DNA of 64,000 nt from Reichenbachiella versicolor (GCF_003171675.1 NZ_QFZQ01000002.1:310001-374000), one strand, 5' to 3'. Counted from the first letter of the stretch, positions 8,907 through 18,961 are shown. Numbers and translations: made by a program. The notes: generated by a model not told the origin, from the letters alone.

Positions 8907-10715
8907 GTGAGAAAAATCATCTTCATTAACATATTGTTTTTGACTCTACCGATGAGCAACCTAGCTCAAAACGGTACATGGGCCTCTGCTCTACGAAATC
9001 AAAAAGCCAAAGTAATAATCCACTACAAAATTTCAGAACCTTTCCTTTATCACAAAGAAAAACATGGTCTTTCTGGTTTTGAGCATGAAATGCTTAAAGG
9101 ATTCAAGGCTTATGTAAAATCTAAATACAGTGTAAATCTCACGTACCATTGGGAAGAACATCAAGGCCTTCGAGATATATTCAAGGAAATAGAATTAGAT
9201 GAAAGAAAAAACGCATTTGGTATCAACAATATTTCTTGGTCTAAAGAGAGGCAAAGGCGTCTTAAGTTTTCTTCTGCCTACTTCCCAGACATTCAAGTAC
9301 TAATCACCCATAGAAACAATCCTCCTTCAGGATCCTTAAGTGACTTTAAAACTCACTATAACAAAAGTTCTGCCATTACAGTGAAAGGCACTACCTATGA
9401 AACGAGCTTATTTAAGATAAAAAAGAAGTATGGTTTAAACTTTAATATTTATCACGTAAAAAGTAGTGATGAATTAATTAAAGAAATATTGCAATCTAAA
9501 AATGCTTTTGGATACACTGACATTACCAGTTATTTACTGGCTCTTGAAGAAAACAGTCCAATAAAGAGAATTAACCTTCAGCCAGTAGTAAGTCGAGGAA
9601 TAGGATTGATATTTAATAAAAAAACTGATTGGGACATCCCTGTAAATGAATATTTGGCGAGTCCAGAATTCGAAAAACTTAAGACAAAGCTCATAGGAAC
9701 CTATTTAGGCTCTGACTTCGAAGATTTTATTGAAAAATTAGCCAATAGTAAGGATAAAGAATTTGTGATGCTCCTCCAAGAAAAAAAATTCATGGACATC
9801 GAGCTAACTAAAAAAGATCAGCAAGTAGCAATTCAATCACATATCAGAAACATCTTAATTGCTGCTGTGGTATCTGTTTTGATTATTGTATACTTTTTAT
9901 ACAACCGAAATAGAATAAAGACCAACGCTAACGAGGTGTTGATGCTCCATCGAAAAATGATTGAAAGTCAAAATCGATTATTGAGCAAACGAAATAAGGA
10001 ATTGATTGAAGTAAATGAAGAAAAAAACAATTTTATACATATACTGTCTCATGATTTAAGAGCTCCTATAAATAACATAACAGGTCTATCAAAACTCCTT
10101 CTGATGGAAGCGGAAGGAAAGCTAGACTCGGATCAAATTAATATGATTGAGCACATATCTTCAGAATCCAGAAGATTGAATAAAATGGTGACAAGAATTC
10201 TAGACATTGAAAAAATAGAATCCAAAAAAATCGATGAATATCGTAAAGTAGATCTTTATCAAGTAGTTGAAAGAGTAATTAAAAATTACGAGACTCAGGC
10301 AAAGTCAAAAGGGATTGAAATGAAGTCCAGACTAGAAAAAGAACTATACGCCTTAGGTTTAGATCAGTATTTTTTTCATGTCTTTGAAAACCTTGTGTCT
10401 AATGCTTTGAAATTTTCACCTATAGGAGAATCAGTAGCTATTGAACTTATCAAAAGTGAAAAAGGAATTGAAGTCAAAGTCATCGACAACGGCCCAGGAA
10501 TGAGCGAAGAAGATCGAGAAAAAATGTTCAAAAAATTTCAGGTATTAACAGCCAAAGCCACTGCTGGAGAAAGATCTACGGGACTTGGACTTTCGATCGT
10601 CAATAAATACATCAAACTTCTTAATGGACAACTCATATGTGACTCTGAATTAGGTAAGGGAACTACATTTACTGCCATCTTCCACGAATTTAAAGAAGAA
10701 GGAGAAATACAATAA
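8907..10715 (+). CDS. Membrane histidine kinase with periplasmic SBP_bac_3-type sensor domain
   Basis: A 602 aa sensor kinase. A signal peptide (to about residue 20) precedes a solute-binding-protein family 3 domain (about 35-270, with ISEPFLYHKEKHGLSGFEHEML), as in BvgS/EvgS-type sensors. One transmembrane helix lies at about 315-332 and a short coiled coil at 340-372. HisKA follows with phospho-acceptor H382 (SHDLRAPINN), then HATPase_c with N box ENLVSNALKFSP, DNGPGMS and STGLGLSIV. There is no receiver domain and no adjacent response regulator, so it is an orphan kinase. The start is GTG; it begins exactly where the signal peptide is expected. The ligand is probably an amino acid or small organic molecule. 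Confidence 0.88.
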   Translation: MRKIIFINILFLTLPMSNLAQNGTWASALRNQKAKVIIHYKISEPFLYHKEKHGLSGFEHEMLKGFKAYVKSKYSVNLTYHWEEHQGLRDIFKEIELDERKNAFGINNISWSKERQRRLKFSSAYFPDIQVLITHRNNPPSGSLSDFKTHYNKSSAITVKGTTYETSLFKIKKKYGLNFNIYHVKSSDELIKEILQSKNAFGYTDITSYLLALEENSPIKRINLQPVVSRGIGLIFNKKTDWDIPVNEYLASPEFEKLKTKLIGTYLGSDFEDFIEKLANSKDKEFVMLLQEKKFMDIELTKKDQQVAIQSHIRNILIAAVVSVLIIVYFLYNRNRIKTNANEVLMLHRKMIESQNRLLSKRNKELIEVNEEKNNFIHILSHDLRAPINNITGLSKLLLMEAEGKLDSDQINMIEHISSESRRLNKMVTRILDIEKIESKKIDEYRKVDLYQVVERVIKNYETQAKSKGIEMKSRLEKELYALGLDQYFFHVFENLVSNALKFSPIGESVAIELIKSEKGIEVKVIDNGPGMSEEDREKMFKKFQVLTAKATAGERSTGLGLSIVNKYIKLLNGQLICDSELGKGTTFTAIFHEFKEEGEIQ

Positions 10716-10747
10716 GTTTAACTTGAAACCTCCTTCCGACCCTTACA

Positions 10748-11242
10748 TTACTTAATTCCTTTAGGATAATAATATCCATCTAGAGTTCCTCCAACATCTA
10801 TTATGTTATCCCATCTCTGAACTTCAGTAGAAATGACACTAACTCCACAAGTTGGAATATTATCAAAATTCTCTCCTGTAAGTTTATATACCAAATTGAT
10901 TATCCCTGGATTATGACTAAAAATAATTATTGAATCTTGAGAATCATCAACCCTTCTAAAAAATGATTCAAAATCATCTAAACCAGGCAGGTACAACTCA
11001 TCCACCAGTTTTATTTTTTCTTCTTTAACAGCATACTGTTCAGCAAAAAATTTTGCTGTTTCAAATGCCCTTTTAGCTGGACTAGAATAAAAAACACCTA
11101 CATTATCAATAATATCGTAAAGGTATTTGGCCATCTGAGGAGCATTTCTTAATCCTCTTTTATTGAGAGGTCTCTCGAAATCAGTCAACTCAGGATATTC
11201 CCAACTTGACTTGGCGTGCCTTACAACAATAATCTTTTTCAT
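10748..11242 (-). CDS. sixA: SixA-type phosphohistidine phosphatase
   Basis: A small (164 aa) histidine-phosphatase-superfamily protein. The catalytic RHAKSSW motif is at residues 8-14 (nucleophile H9), followed by FERPLNKRGLRNA, typical of SixA. The second catalytic histidine is in IIIFSHNPGI. E. coli SixA removes phosphate from histidine of phosphotransfer proteins, so a role in damping phosphorelay signalling is plausible given the histidine kinase next door. The start codon overlaps the polX stop by 4 bp, implying translational coupling. Confidence 0.85.
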   Translation of the reverse strand: MKKIIVVRHAKSSWEYPELTDFERPLNKRGLRNAPQMAKYLYDIIDNVGVFYSSPAKRAFETAKFFAEQYAVKEEKIKLVDELYLPGLDDFESFFRRVDDSQDSIIIFSHNPGIINLVYKLTGENFDNIPTCGVSVISTEVQRWDNIIDVGGTLDGYYYPKGIK

Positions 11243-12912
11243 TTTCTTTTTCTCGATTCAAAAAATTCAGAAATTTCATTGTGTGATAGCGCATTTAAGG
11301 TCATTTCCTTTGTAAGTCCACCTTTTCGTCCAACCATTACTCCATACTTCATATCATGATATCCACTCATACTATGTGCATCGGGGTTGATACTCAGTTT
11401 CACGCCTTTTTGAATTGCATAATCGACCCATCTCCAATCAATATCTAAACGATATGGACTTGCATTAATTTCAATTACTACTCCTGTCTCTGCACATGCA
11501 TCTATTATTGCTTTGTGATCTACAGGGTAACCTTCTCTCTCTAAAATCAACCTTCCTGTCATATGTCCTAAAATGGTAGTATGTGGATTATATATGGCTG
11601 TCAAAAGTCGTTTAGTTGCCTTAGCTCTATCCATCGTCAAACCTGAATGAATAGATGAAACAATAAAATCAAAAGATGAAAGAACTTCCTCTGAGTAATC
11701 CAACGAACCATCAGCTAAAATATCAGACTCAATCCCACTGAATATTTTGAAAGGCGATAGTTCCTTATTTAGCTCTTTGATCTCCATCTGCTGCTCTTTA
11801 ACTCTATAATCTTGCAATCCATTAGCATAAACTGCCGTTTGACTATGATCAGTTATCCCAAGATATTCATAACCTAATTCTTTACAATATTCAGCCATTT
11901 CACGAAGAGTATGTTTGCCATCGCTATAGGTAGAATGATTATGTAAAATCCCATTTAAATCTTCCATTTCGAGAAGTTTAGGCAGCTTATTCTCTTTTGC
12001 TAACTCAACTTCTCCTAATCCCTCTCGCATTTCAGGTTCAATATAGGCCGATCCTACTGATTCGTAAATTTCTCTTTCCGACTGATAACTAACTTTCAAA
12101 TGTTTTTTGACAGCTAATTGAGATAAATGTGACATCGAACCTGTATTATCAAATAGTGTTTTGATATATGAACGGGTCGAAGAGAACCTAATTAAAACAG
12201 GAAGGTCTAGTCCCTCAAAATATCCTTTCCAAGTGAATGGTCCCGAAGACATATTATCACAGTGAAACGTTGACAGACTATTAATTTCAGTTCTAGAAAG
12301 CTCAAAGTCATCTGTCCCAATAACTAACTCCAAAGAATCCAACACCTCCATTTTTCGTCTAGCAGGCCCTACTTCTGATATATCATCAATAGACTTCAAA
12401 TCTTTTAATGAGCTAGTTATTAATTCTATGAAAGGTTCAACTATAGCATACTTCATTTTTCCCCTACATGAAATAACAAAGTCTACTGCACTAGCAAGAG
12501 AATCCTGAGTTTTCACCGCAAATCCTTTTAACTCAGCGACGCTCCCAACTTCACACATCGCCTTAACCTGCTCTAATGTTTCAGCTCCAGCATCTTTCCA
12601 AAGAATTGCAATTTTCTTGGGACCAAAGCCAGGAATTTTCATCATCTCAATTACACCTTCGGGAGTCAACTCCAAATAATTATTGAGTTTATCGAAAGAA
12701 CCTGACTCAAGAATTTGTTCAATAGCTTTAGCTAGACTCTTTCCAATCCCTTGAACTGATTCTAATTGATCGACTTCGCTAAGTTCTTGAGATAAGCTTT
12801 TTATCACTTCTCTACCTGATTGGTATGATCGGATTTTAAATGGGTTTTCTCCGTGCAACTCCATTAATTGAGTAGCAAGCTTGAGTTTTTGATTGATTTC
12901 TGAGTTTGTCAA
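11239..12912 (-). CDS. polX: PolX-family protein (HhH, degenerate polymerase domain, PHP exonuclease domain)
   Basis: 557 aa with the bacterial PolX layout. Helix-hairpin-helix elements lie at about 50-65 and 92-107, a pol-beta-like region at about 170-300, and a C-terminal PHP domain from about 318. The PHP metal ligands look intact (H324, H326, D331; later SSIHSG and NPDAHS). The polymerase active site is not: the usual GSxRRxKExxxDxD block reads GPARRKMEVLDSLEL at 182-196, so the paired aspartates are replaced by Ser and Glu. The protein is probably a PHP nuclease or phosphatase with a repair role rather than an active polymerase. It overlaps sixA by 4 bp. Confidence 0.88.
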   Translation of the reverse strand: MTNSEINQKLKLATQLMELHGENPFKIRSYQSGREVIKSLSQELSEVDQLESVQGIGKSLAKAIEQILESGSFDKLNNYLELTPEGVIEMMKIPGFGPKKIAILWKDAGAETLEQVKAMCEVGSVAELKGFAVKTQDSLASAVDFVISCRGKMKYAIVEPFIELITSSLKDLKSIDDISEVGPARRKMEVLDSLELVIGTDDFELSRTEINSLSTFHCDNMSSGPFTWKGYFEGLDLPVLIRFSSTRSYIKTLFDNTGSMSHLSQLAVKKHLKVSYQSEREIYESVGSAYIEPEMREGLGEVELAKENKLPKLLEMEDLNGILHNHSTYSDGKHTLREMAEYCKELGYEYLGITDHSQTAVYANGLQDYRVKEQQMEIKELNKELSPFKIFSGIESDILADGSLDYSEEVLSSFDFIVSSIHSGLTMDRAKATKRLLTAIYNPHTTILGHMTGRLILEREGYPVDHKAIIDACAETGVVIEINASPYRLDIDWRWVDYAIQKGVKLSINPDAHSMSGYHDMKYGVMVGRKGGLTKEMTLNALSHNEISEFFESRKRK

Positions 12913-13215
12913 TTATGCATAATTTAATCAGGCATAAACATACGAATTGAAGTAGAATTACTGTAGCAATTTACATGATATATTCTTCAATACTATTCTA
13001 AACAATCTGCTTGACCTATTCTAACCTAATTATTAAAGTGATTTACAAGAGTGTATATACCAACAACTAATAAACAAGGATATTTGAAGTTAGATTAGAT
13101 GGTAATAAACAGGCTTAAGGGTGATGATAATTTTGGTTAGAATGCTTTATTTTGAACCTGAAATACAGCATCAATACAGGTTATTGGACTATTGTAAAAA
13201 CCTTACTCTTAATTT
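12913..13215. other. 303-bp divergent intergenic region between polX and pfkA
   Basis: AT-rich non-coding DNA that must hold the promoters of both flanking genes. The only clear signal I see is a TAnnTTTG match on the + strand at 13128-13135. A 13-codon ATG frame near 13099 has no support as a gene. No tRNA or riboswitch-like structure was recognised. Confidence 0.6.
13128..13135 (+). promoter_or_regulatory. Candidate -7 element for pfkA (TAATTTTG)
   Basis: Exact match to the Bacteroidota -7 consensus TAnnTTTG, about 80 nt before the pfkA start. No convincing -33 TTTG is found at the usual 19-21 nt spacing, so this is tentative. Confidence 0.35.
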
Positions 13216-14187
13216 ATGAAAAAAATTGCAGTATTTACTTCGGGTGGTGATGCACCTGGTATGAACGCATGTATTAGATCAGTAGTACGAAGTGCTCTTC
13301 ATATGGGACTTGATGTCTATGGAATCAAATATGGATATGATGGAATGATTCGAGGAGAAATTTTCAAAATGGATTCATTTTCCGTTAGCATGATTGTTCA
13401 AACTGGTGGCACAATTCTAAAGTCTGCCAGAAGTGAAGAATTTAGAACAAAACAAGGAAGACAAAAGGCTTTCGAAAACCTACAAGAACATGGCATAGAA
13501 GGCCTCGTGGCTATCGGGGGGGATGGTACATTTACAGGTGCTAACATATTCTACGAACAATACGGAATTCCTGTCGTGGGGTGTCCTGGTACAATTGACA
13601 ATGACCTATACGGTTCAGATTATACAATTGGATTTGATACTGCAGTAAACACAGCATTATCAGCTATTGATAAGATTAGAGATACTGCAGCTTCACATGA
13701 CAGAGTATTTTTCATTGAAGTGATGGGTAGACATAGCGGATATATCGCTATTCAATGTGCAATCGGTGGTGGAGCCGAGGAAGTAATGGTACCTGAGACT
13801 TCTACTACTGTAGAAGACGTAATAGATAAGCTAAATCAAGATAGACAAAACAAGAAAACGTCGTCAATAGTCGTCGTAGCTGAGAATGGAGATCAAGGTA
13901 GTGCTCAAGAGATTGCAGACAAAGTAAAGTCTCACACTAAAAACCTTGATATTAAGGTTACAAATTTAGGCCATATCCAAAGAGGTGGAGGCCCTACCGC
14001 TTTTGACCGTACTTTAGCTTCTAGGTTAGGACTCGCAGCAGTGGAAGGTCTAGTAAATGGTGAGAAAAATGTAATGGCTGGTGCTATTGACAATAAGATC
14101 ACTTATACGAATCTAAAATTAGCAATTTCAAAGTCTAAACCTTTGAACCAGGAATTAGTAAGATTAACTGACATTCTTAGTAAATAA
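13216..14187 (+). CDS. pfkA: ATP-dependent 6-phosphofructokinase
   Basis: Phosphorylates fructose 6-phosphate to fructose 1,6-bisphosphate, the committed step of glycolysis. At 323 aa it is the length of bacterial PfkA. Motifs: GGDAPGMN at residues 10-17, GGDGTFTGA in the nucleotide site (Gly rather than the Asp of PPi-dependent enzymes, indicating ATP use), the catalytic PGTIDNDLYGSDYTIGFDTA, and EVMGRHSGYIA. The gene is monocistronic, followed by a strong terminator. The other glycolytic kinase, pyk, lies 8 kb away on the opposite strand. Confidence 0.97.
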   Translation: MKKIAVFTSGGDAPGMNACIRSVVRSALHMGLDVYGIKYGYDGMIRGEIFKMDSFSVSMIVQTGGTILKSARSEEFRTKQGRQKAFENLQEHGIEGLVAIGGDGTFTGANIFYEQYGIPVVGCPGTIDNDLYGSDYTIGFDTAVNTALSAIDKIRDTAASHDRVFFIEVMGRHSGYIAIQCAIGGGAEEVMVPETSTTVEDVIDKLNQDRQNKKTSSIVVVAENGDQGSAQEIADKVKSHTKNLDIKVTNLGHIQRGGGPTAFDRTLASRLGLAAVEGLVNGEKNVMAGAIDNKITYTNLKLAISKSKPLNQELVRLTDILSK

Positions 14188-14208
14188 GAATTCATTGATT
14201 ATTTTTTA

Positions 14209-14241
14209 AAATCCCTAACCAAATTTATTGGTTGGGGATTT
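14209..14241 (+). terminator. Rho-independent terminator of pfkA
   Basis: A 14-bp stem with one T-G wobble (AAATCCCTAACCAA and TTGGTTGGGGATTT) has a 5-nt ATTTA loop and is followed by further T residues. It starts about 22 nt after the pfkA stop. Confidence 0.85.
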
Positions 14242-14355
14242 TTGTATAGCTTCAATATTATTACAAAGCTGTTGTCACTTTAGTAAGAATAATTCTTGTC
14301 CAATTACTTGTAGGCATAACAGATTGACACATTTGCTTCAAACCATCATTCTTAC

Positions 14356-15999
14356 TTAAAACCTTACCGAAGCGCCTAGTTTGAACATGAATTTTCGCTC
14401 AGGGTAGTATAAGTAACGAGAGTATTCTTGTGAAAGCATATTATCAAAAGAAACCCACCCTCCTATTCGTTCTATGATTTGATAATGAATCATCATATCA
14501 AGTTTTGGTATAGGATCCAAAGTAACATTGCTTCCATTTGTATTTATAGCTTCTATCCCTGCTAATAGACCAAACTGCCATTGATATGTTAGCTTCTCTA
14601 TAAAAGTATGATTTCCTTTAACTTTGACATCGATTGTTGGCCTATGGTAAGCTTCTCTTTGCTCATCACTCATATTGTATCCATATAAGTTAGAAGTAAA
14701 GCTAATATCATGATCATCTGAGAAGAAATATTGCGCTGCTAGCCCTACACTTCCAATAACGACTTTCCCATCATCATAATTAGGTAATATTTGCGCTCTT
14801 TCCACTTGATCATTCACAAAAACCATAAAATTTTTCACTCGCTTATACCCGACCTTCACTTCTAATGATAATTTATCTGTGAGAAGGCCTTTTACACCTG
14901 ATTCAAAAGCTAAATCAACTTGTGTATTTTGAGGACTAAAAGAACTGCTTAAAAATGATAAATCTCGCGCTATAGAGTTCATAGTATTAAGATCATAGCC
15001 TGCATCTATCTTCAAAAAGCCCGAGTATTCTTTATTTAAATTATATATGGCATTGACATATGGAAACACCTTCAAGGTATTTAGTCCTTCAACATCATCA
15101 TTTTGACCATTTACCGATAATCCAAGATCAACCAATAAATCTCCTACAGCAAGCTGATAATAGGGAAGTAATCTGTAATAAAACCTCGACTGCGATGAAT
15201 CCAATACATTATAAGAAGACAACATTAACTCTGACTCAAGGTTCATTCTTGTTTTCCAATCAAAAAGAGCACTAGCAGTAAATGTGTTTTCTGAATTTTC
15301 AAAACTATCAATGAAGTAGTCATATTTGAATCCCGCTAGATAAGACCACTCGTTCTCTAATGTGTTGTCTTCAAAGTCAACCCCCAGACCAAAGAAATTA
15401 TTCGTTCTCTTAATGTCATTTCTGCTTGGAGCTGGTATTACTGGAGTGTATCCATAAAAGTAATTCTTGTTGTGACTATACCAAATTGAAGGCTTTATTT
15501 TCACCTTCTCATAGGCCGCCAAAGCATACAGAGTTAGTTCATTAAAACTAGAAGCACTGTTTTCTTCATCTACCTCTCCTTTTGAATATGATAAATGCTT
15601 GTAATTCAAGCCCATCATTAAATTTGTGTTAGATGGCGTAGAAAGACTCAAATCAATTATTGGAGAGCCATAGTTTCCAAAGCCTGCTTTTAAAAACTGT
15701 CTATAATCTGGACCTTGCTCCTCAATAGTAACCTGTGGAGGATCAAAAATTGTAGGTTCTATTGCACGATTAAATTCATAAGCTTCAAAACCATCATTAG
15801 GCACTTCATACTTCTCATTTTCAGGATTGTATTTAATATATTCATACAATTTCGTTTCACTATTGAGTTTAATTTGGCGATCCTTTTCAATAATAATCTC
15901 AGCATCTTGTACTCCTCTTTCTGCATCGTCTTCCTGACCTAATACAAGAAAACTATATGATATTGCACAAAATGAGAATAACAGCCGTTTAAAATTCAT
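14356..15999 (-). CDS. Outer-membrane beta-barrel protein (porin/TonB-receptor-like barrel without plug)
   Basis: A secreted protein of about 547 aa. The signal peptide MNFKRLLFSFCAISYSFLVLG leads into a short acidic linker and then many amphipathic beta-strands ending in the aromatic C-terminus KLGASVRF expected of outer-membrane barrels. No TonB plug domain is visible. The ATG at 15999 is chosen because it starts the signal peptide; the longer frame begins with TTG at 16032. Only 29 bp separate it from the upstream 970-aa TPR gene, and holA precedes that. The pairing suggests a barrel plus periplasmic TPR partner. The substrate is unknown. Confidence 0.75.
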   Translation of the reverse strand: MNFKRLLFSFCAISYSFLVLGQEDDAERGVQDAEIIIEKDRQIKLNSETKLYEYIKYNPENEKYEVPNDGFEAYEFNRAIEPTIFDPPQVTIEEQGPDYRQFLKAGFGNYGSPIIDLSLSTPSNTNLMMGLNYKHLSYSKGEVDEENSASSFNELTLYALAAYEKVKIKPSIWYSHNKNYFYGYTPVIPAPSRNDIKRTNNFFGLGVDFEDNTLENEWSYLAGFKYDYFIDSFENSENTFTASALFDWKTRMNLESELMLSSYNVLDSSQSRFYYRLLPYYQLAVGDLLVDLGLSVNGQNDDVEGLNTLKVFPYVNAIYNLNKEYSGFLKIDAGYDLNTMNSIARDLSFLSSSFSPQNTQVDLAFESGVKGLLTDKLSLEVKVGYKRVKNFMVFVNDQVERAQILPNYDDGKVVIGSVGLAAQYFFSDDHDISFTSNLYGYNMSDEQREAYHRPTIDVKVKGNHTFIEKLTYQWQFGLLAGIEAINTNGSNVTLDPIPKLDMMIHYQIIERIGGWVSFDNMLSQEYSRYLYYPERKFMFKLGASVRF

Positions 16000-16028
16000 C
16001 GCAGTAATATTGATTTTAAATCCCACTT

Positions 16029-18941
16029 TCAATCAATGTTTTTTAACTTCTCTTTAGCCTCTTCTACTACCTCGACAATATTTGAATTTTCGATAATAGA
16101 GTTTAATGTGGCCTTGGCTTGAAAAACTTCATCTGTATCCAAATAGATATCTGACATCAATAAATAAGCTTTGCCTTGCCAATAATCGTAATTTTTAAAA
16201 TTATTCGTCAGTACAAACAAACTTTCAAGAGCTTTATCATCCTTTCCTTGAGCAAAATATAACTGACTAATTACGTAATAAGCTTCTGCTCCAGTCTCAT
16301 CAGGAGCATTACTTACTAAAGGAATCAAGTAAGTGAGAGCTTCATCATAATTACTTTGCTTAAAATATGATTTGCCCATTGTTAGATTAGCAAGAGACTC
16401 AATGGCTACGCTAATGCGCGAATTATTTAATAATTTCCGAGCGTAAAATTTTGCAGAATCATATTCTCCTAATGAGTAGTAATTTTCCATTAATCCTCTA
16501 TTTAAGAATATAATATTCCTAGAACTGGGGCTACTTGTAGACATTTGATAATAGAAATCATTACTAGACTCATAGTTTTCTTGCTCACCTTCTATCTCTG
16601 CAAGCCTATACAGCACTTTTATGTGCTTTGAAAAATCAATATCATTTGAAATTTCCTTAAAACTTGACTTTGCTTTTTCCTTCTGATTCAGTCGATAATG
16701 GGAGTCTCCTGTAAAATAAATGGCTTCAGTTTTCAAAGCACTATTTGGATAGTTTTCAAGAAAAGCATTCAAACTTGTTATAACACCTTTATAATCCTGC
16801 GAATAGAATTTGGATTTAGCAGTCTCGAACTCTATGTTCTCCAAAGCCTCACTATTGGGATGAGCTTTTTTGTACATGGCTAAATACGTATCAAACGAAT
16901 CAAAATTACCCTGATTATTCTGTTCTTGTAATGCGAGTAATGCACTATTGGACATTTCATGTCTAGGAAAACGTTCAAGAACTTCTTTGTAATTCGTTAT
17001 ACCCGCTTGACTTTCACCAATATTCTCATAAGCTACAGCTTGACTCACCAATGCATAAGGAATGAATGCACTAGAAGGGTGATTGATCATTAAAGTGCGA
17101 TAAGAATCGATCGCATTACTTTCATTACCTTGCTCAAAATCAATTTGAGCAATTTGAAACTGAGCATGATCAATTTGGGATGATTTAGGTACTTCTTTAA
17201 TTAGTTTCTGGAAGTACTTTTTAGCATCGGAATATCTGTTTTTATATCTGTATACCAATCCAATTTGAAAGTATATTTCATCTCTTTTCTTGGCACCATG
17301 TTTAAGAGCTTGAAAATAATTATCTAAACTCTGATCGTAATTTTTTAAAGCAAAATAGCAATCTGCTAACCTTATATAGGTATCCTGTTTATACCTCTTA
17401 TTAAGAGATTCGTCAAAATGAGTGATAACAGTCTGAAAAGGATTTATCGCTGCTTCATAATCTTGCAGATTAAAATAAGCATACCCTAATCCATATTGTG
17501 CTTTTACATACAAATTGTAATTCAGCTTATTCACACTATTATAGTAAAAGAGAGATTCTTTATAATTCCCCTCCAAAGTTTTCGTCTCAGCCATCCAATA
17601 ATAGGTTTGCTGTGTCAATTCTTTATCAATATTATGAATCAGAGATTTCTGAAAAGTTTCCGAAGCTTGAGCAAACTTCTTAGCATTAAATAAACTAGTA
17701 GCCTTAGTGAAGGTGATTCTTTGATATATCCTTTTGGAAGCTGATGTAAGTACATCCAAATCTTCTATGTACTTCATTGCAAGATCATAGTTACTTGTAT
17801 GTTCATATGCCGAAGCTATCATCTCACTAGAAATATCAGCATATATCCCTTGAGGGTATTCATTGACGTAATTGGTCAGCACTTTAATAGCATCTTCGTA
17901 TTTAGGGATTTCTAAATAAGTTTTACCATATAAATATGTAGCTTCTTCTTTAAGCCTTGTATTGTATTTAGCAGTATTGCCAAATGATGTTGATGCAAAA
18001 GGAAGGTTTCCTTGCTCATGATATATTACTCCCAAATAATAAGATGCATAAGCACCAACTGTATCATCAGATACAGCAGATCTTTTAAGCCAATCAATAG
18101 CTTGATCTCTATTATCAATTTTATAACTACAAAACCCCGCCTTGAAGTAATTTTGTTCTGTTCTGTAATTAGAGTTTTTGAACAACTTAGAATAAGTATC
18201 TTTCGCAGACCTAAAATCACCTACTGCATAATATGAATCAGCTAAATAATTTAAAACCTCTGGTTGATCAACAGATTCATCAAGCCCTTCTAATAGATTG
18301 ACTACCTCTTTATATTCACCTGCTTGATAGAGAGAACTCGTATATAGAACTAAAGCATCACCCCTATACATCTTCGAATCAAAAGCTATTTTCAATTGAG
18401 GATATGCTTTATCAAATTTCTCTTCACTGTAATAAATATAACCTTTGAAATATCCAGCATCTGCATAATACTCGCTTGACGAATTGACATTCGACAAAGC
18501 CCTCATGGCTTCTTGGGGCTCGTCTATTTGAAAATATGAATAGCCCTTCTTGTAGTTTAATTCACTTGGATCATTGGATATACTTCTATTAAAATACTTT
18601 ATAGCCTTATCATACTTTGCACTTACATAGAAGAAATTAGCTAGGTCAAAGTATACTTTAGTTGAATACTGACTATTCGGATAATTTTTAACAAACTGAT
18701 CCACCAAATACTCTCCATCAATTTGACCAGACCTCACCGCACTTGAAGCAATATAGTACTGAGCATTTTGAAATAAATTTGGGTCATTTATAGTTGAAAA
18801 CTCTTGACGAGCTGCTAAATAAGCTCCCTTTTCATAAAGTAATCTTGCATGATCAAACCTAGTAGTCTGATCTATGGATTGGGCATAGGATACTTGAACA
18901 ACTAGCATCAAACACACCACAAATAATTTATTCATTTTCAT
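16029..18941 (-). CDS. Large secreted tetratricopeptide-repeat protein
   Basis: A 970 aa protein with a signal peptide (MNKLFVVCLMLVVQVSYA, from the second Met) and TPR units over nearly the whole length (for example YYLGVIYHEQGNLPFASTSF and YFQIGLVYRYKNRYSDAKKY). It contains no enzymatic domain. Such long TPR solenoids act as periplasmic or outer-membrane-associated scaffolds. It sits 20 bp downstream of holA and just before a barrel gene, so it is likely co-transcribed with the barrel. I infer a scaffold role for an envelope complex, but nothing in the sequence names the partner. Confidence 0.85.
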   Translation of the reverse strand: MKMNKLFVVCLMLVVQVSYAQSIDQTTRFDHARLLYEKGAYLAARQEFSTINDPNLFQNAQYYIASSAVRSGQIDGEYLVDQFVKNYPNSQYSTKVYFDLANFFYVSAKYDKAIKYFNRSISNDPSELNYKKGYSYFQIDEPQEAMRALSNVNSSSEYYADAGYFKGYIYYSEEKFDKAYPQLKIAFDSKMYRGDALVLYTSSLYQAGEYKEVVNLLEGLDESVDQPEVLNYLADSYYAVGDFRSAKDTYSKLFKNSNYRTEQNYFKAGFCSYKIDNRDQAIDWLKRSAVSDDTVGAYASYYLGVIYHEQGNLPFASTSFGNTAKYNTRLKEEATYLYGKTYLEIPKYEDAIKVLTNYVNEYPQGIYADISSEMIASAYEHTSNYDLAMKYIEDLDVLTSASKRIYQRITFTKATSLFNAKKFAQASETFQKSLIHNIDKELTQQTYYWMAETKTLEGNYKESLFYYNSVNKLNYNLYVKAQYGLGYAYFNLQDYEAAINPFQTVITHFDESLNKRYKQDTYIRLADCYFALKNYDQSLDNYFQALKHGAKKRDEIYFQIGLVYRYKNRYSDAKKYFQKLIKEVPKSSQIDHAQFQIAQIDFEQGNESNAIDSYRTLMINHPSSAFIPYALVSQAVAYENIGESQAGITNYKEVLERFPRHEMSNSALLALQEQNNQGNFDSFDTYLAMYKKAHPNSEALENIEFETAKSKFYSQDYKGVITSLNAFLENYPNSALKTEAIYFTGDSHYRLNQKEKAKSSFKEISNDIDFSKHIKVLYRLAEIEGEQENYESSNDFYYQMSTSSPSSRNIIFLNRGLMENYYSLGEYDSAKFYARKLLNNSRISVAIESLANLTMGKSYFKQSNYDEALTYLIPLVSNAPDETGAEAYYVISQLYFAQGKDDKALESLFVLTNNFKNYDYWQGKAYLLMSDIYLDTDEVFQAKATLNSIIENSNIVEVVEEAKEKLKNID

Positions 18942-18961
18942 ATGTGTATGCCAAGGTTAAA

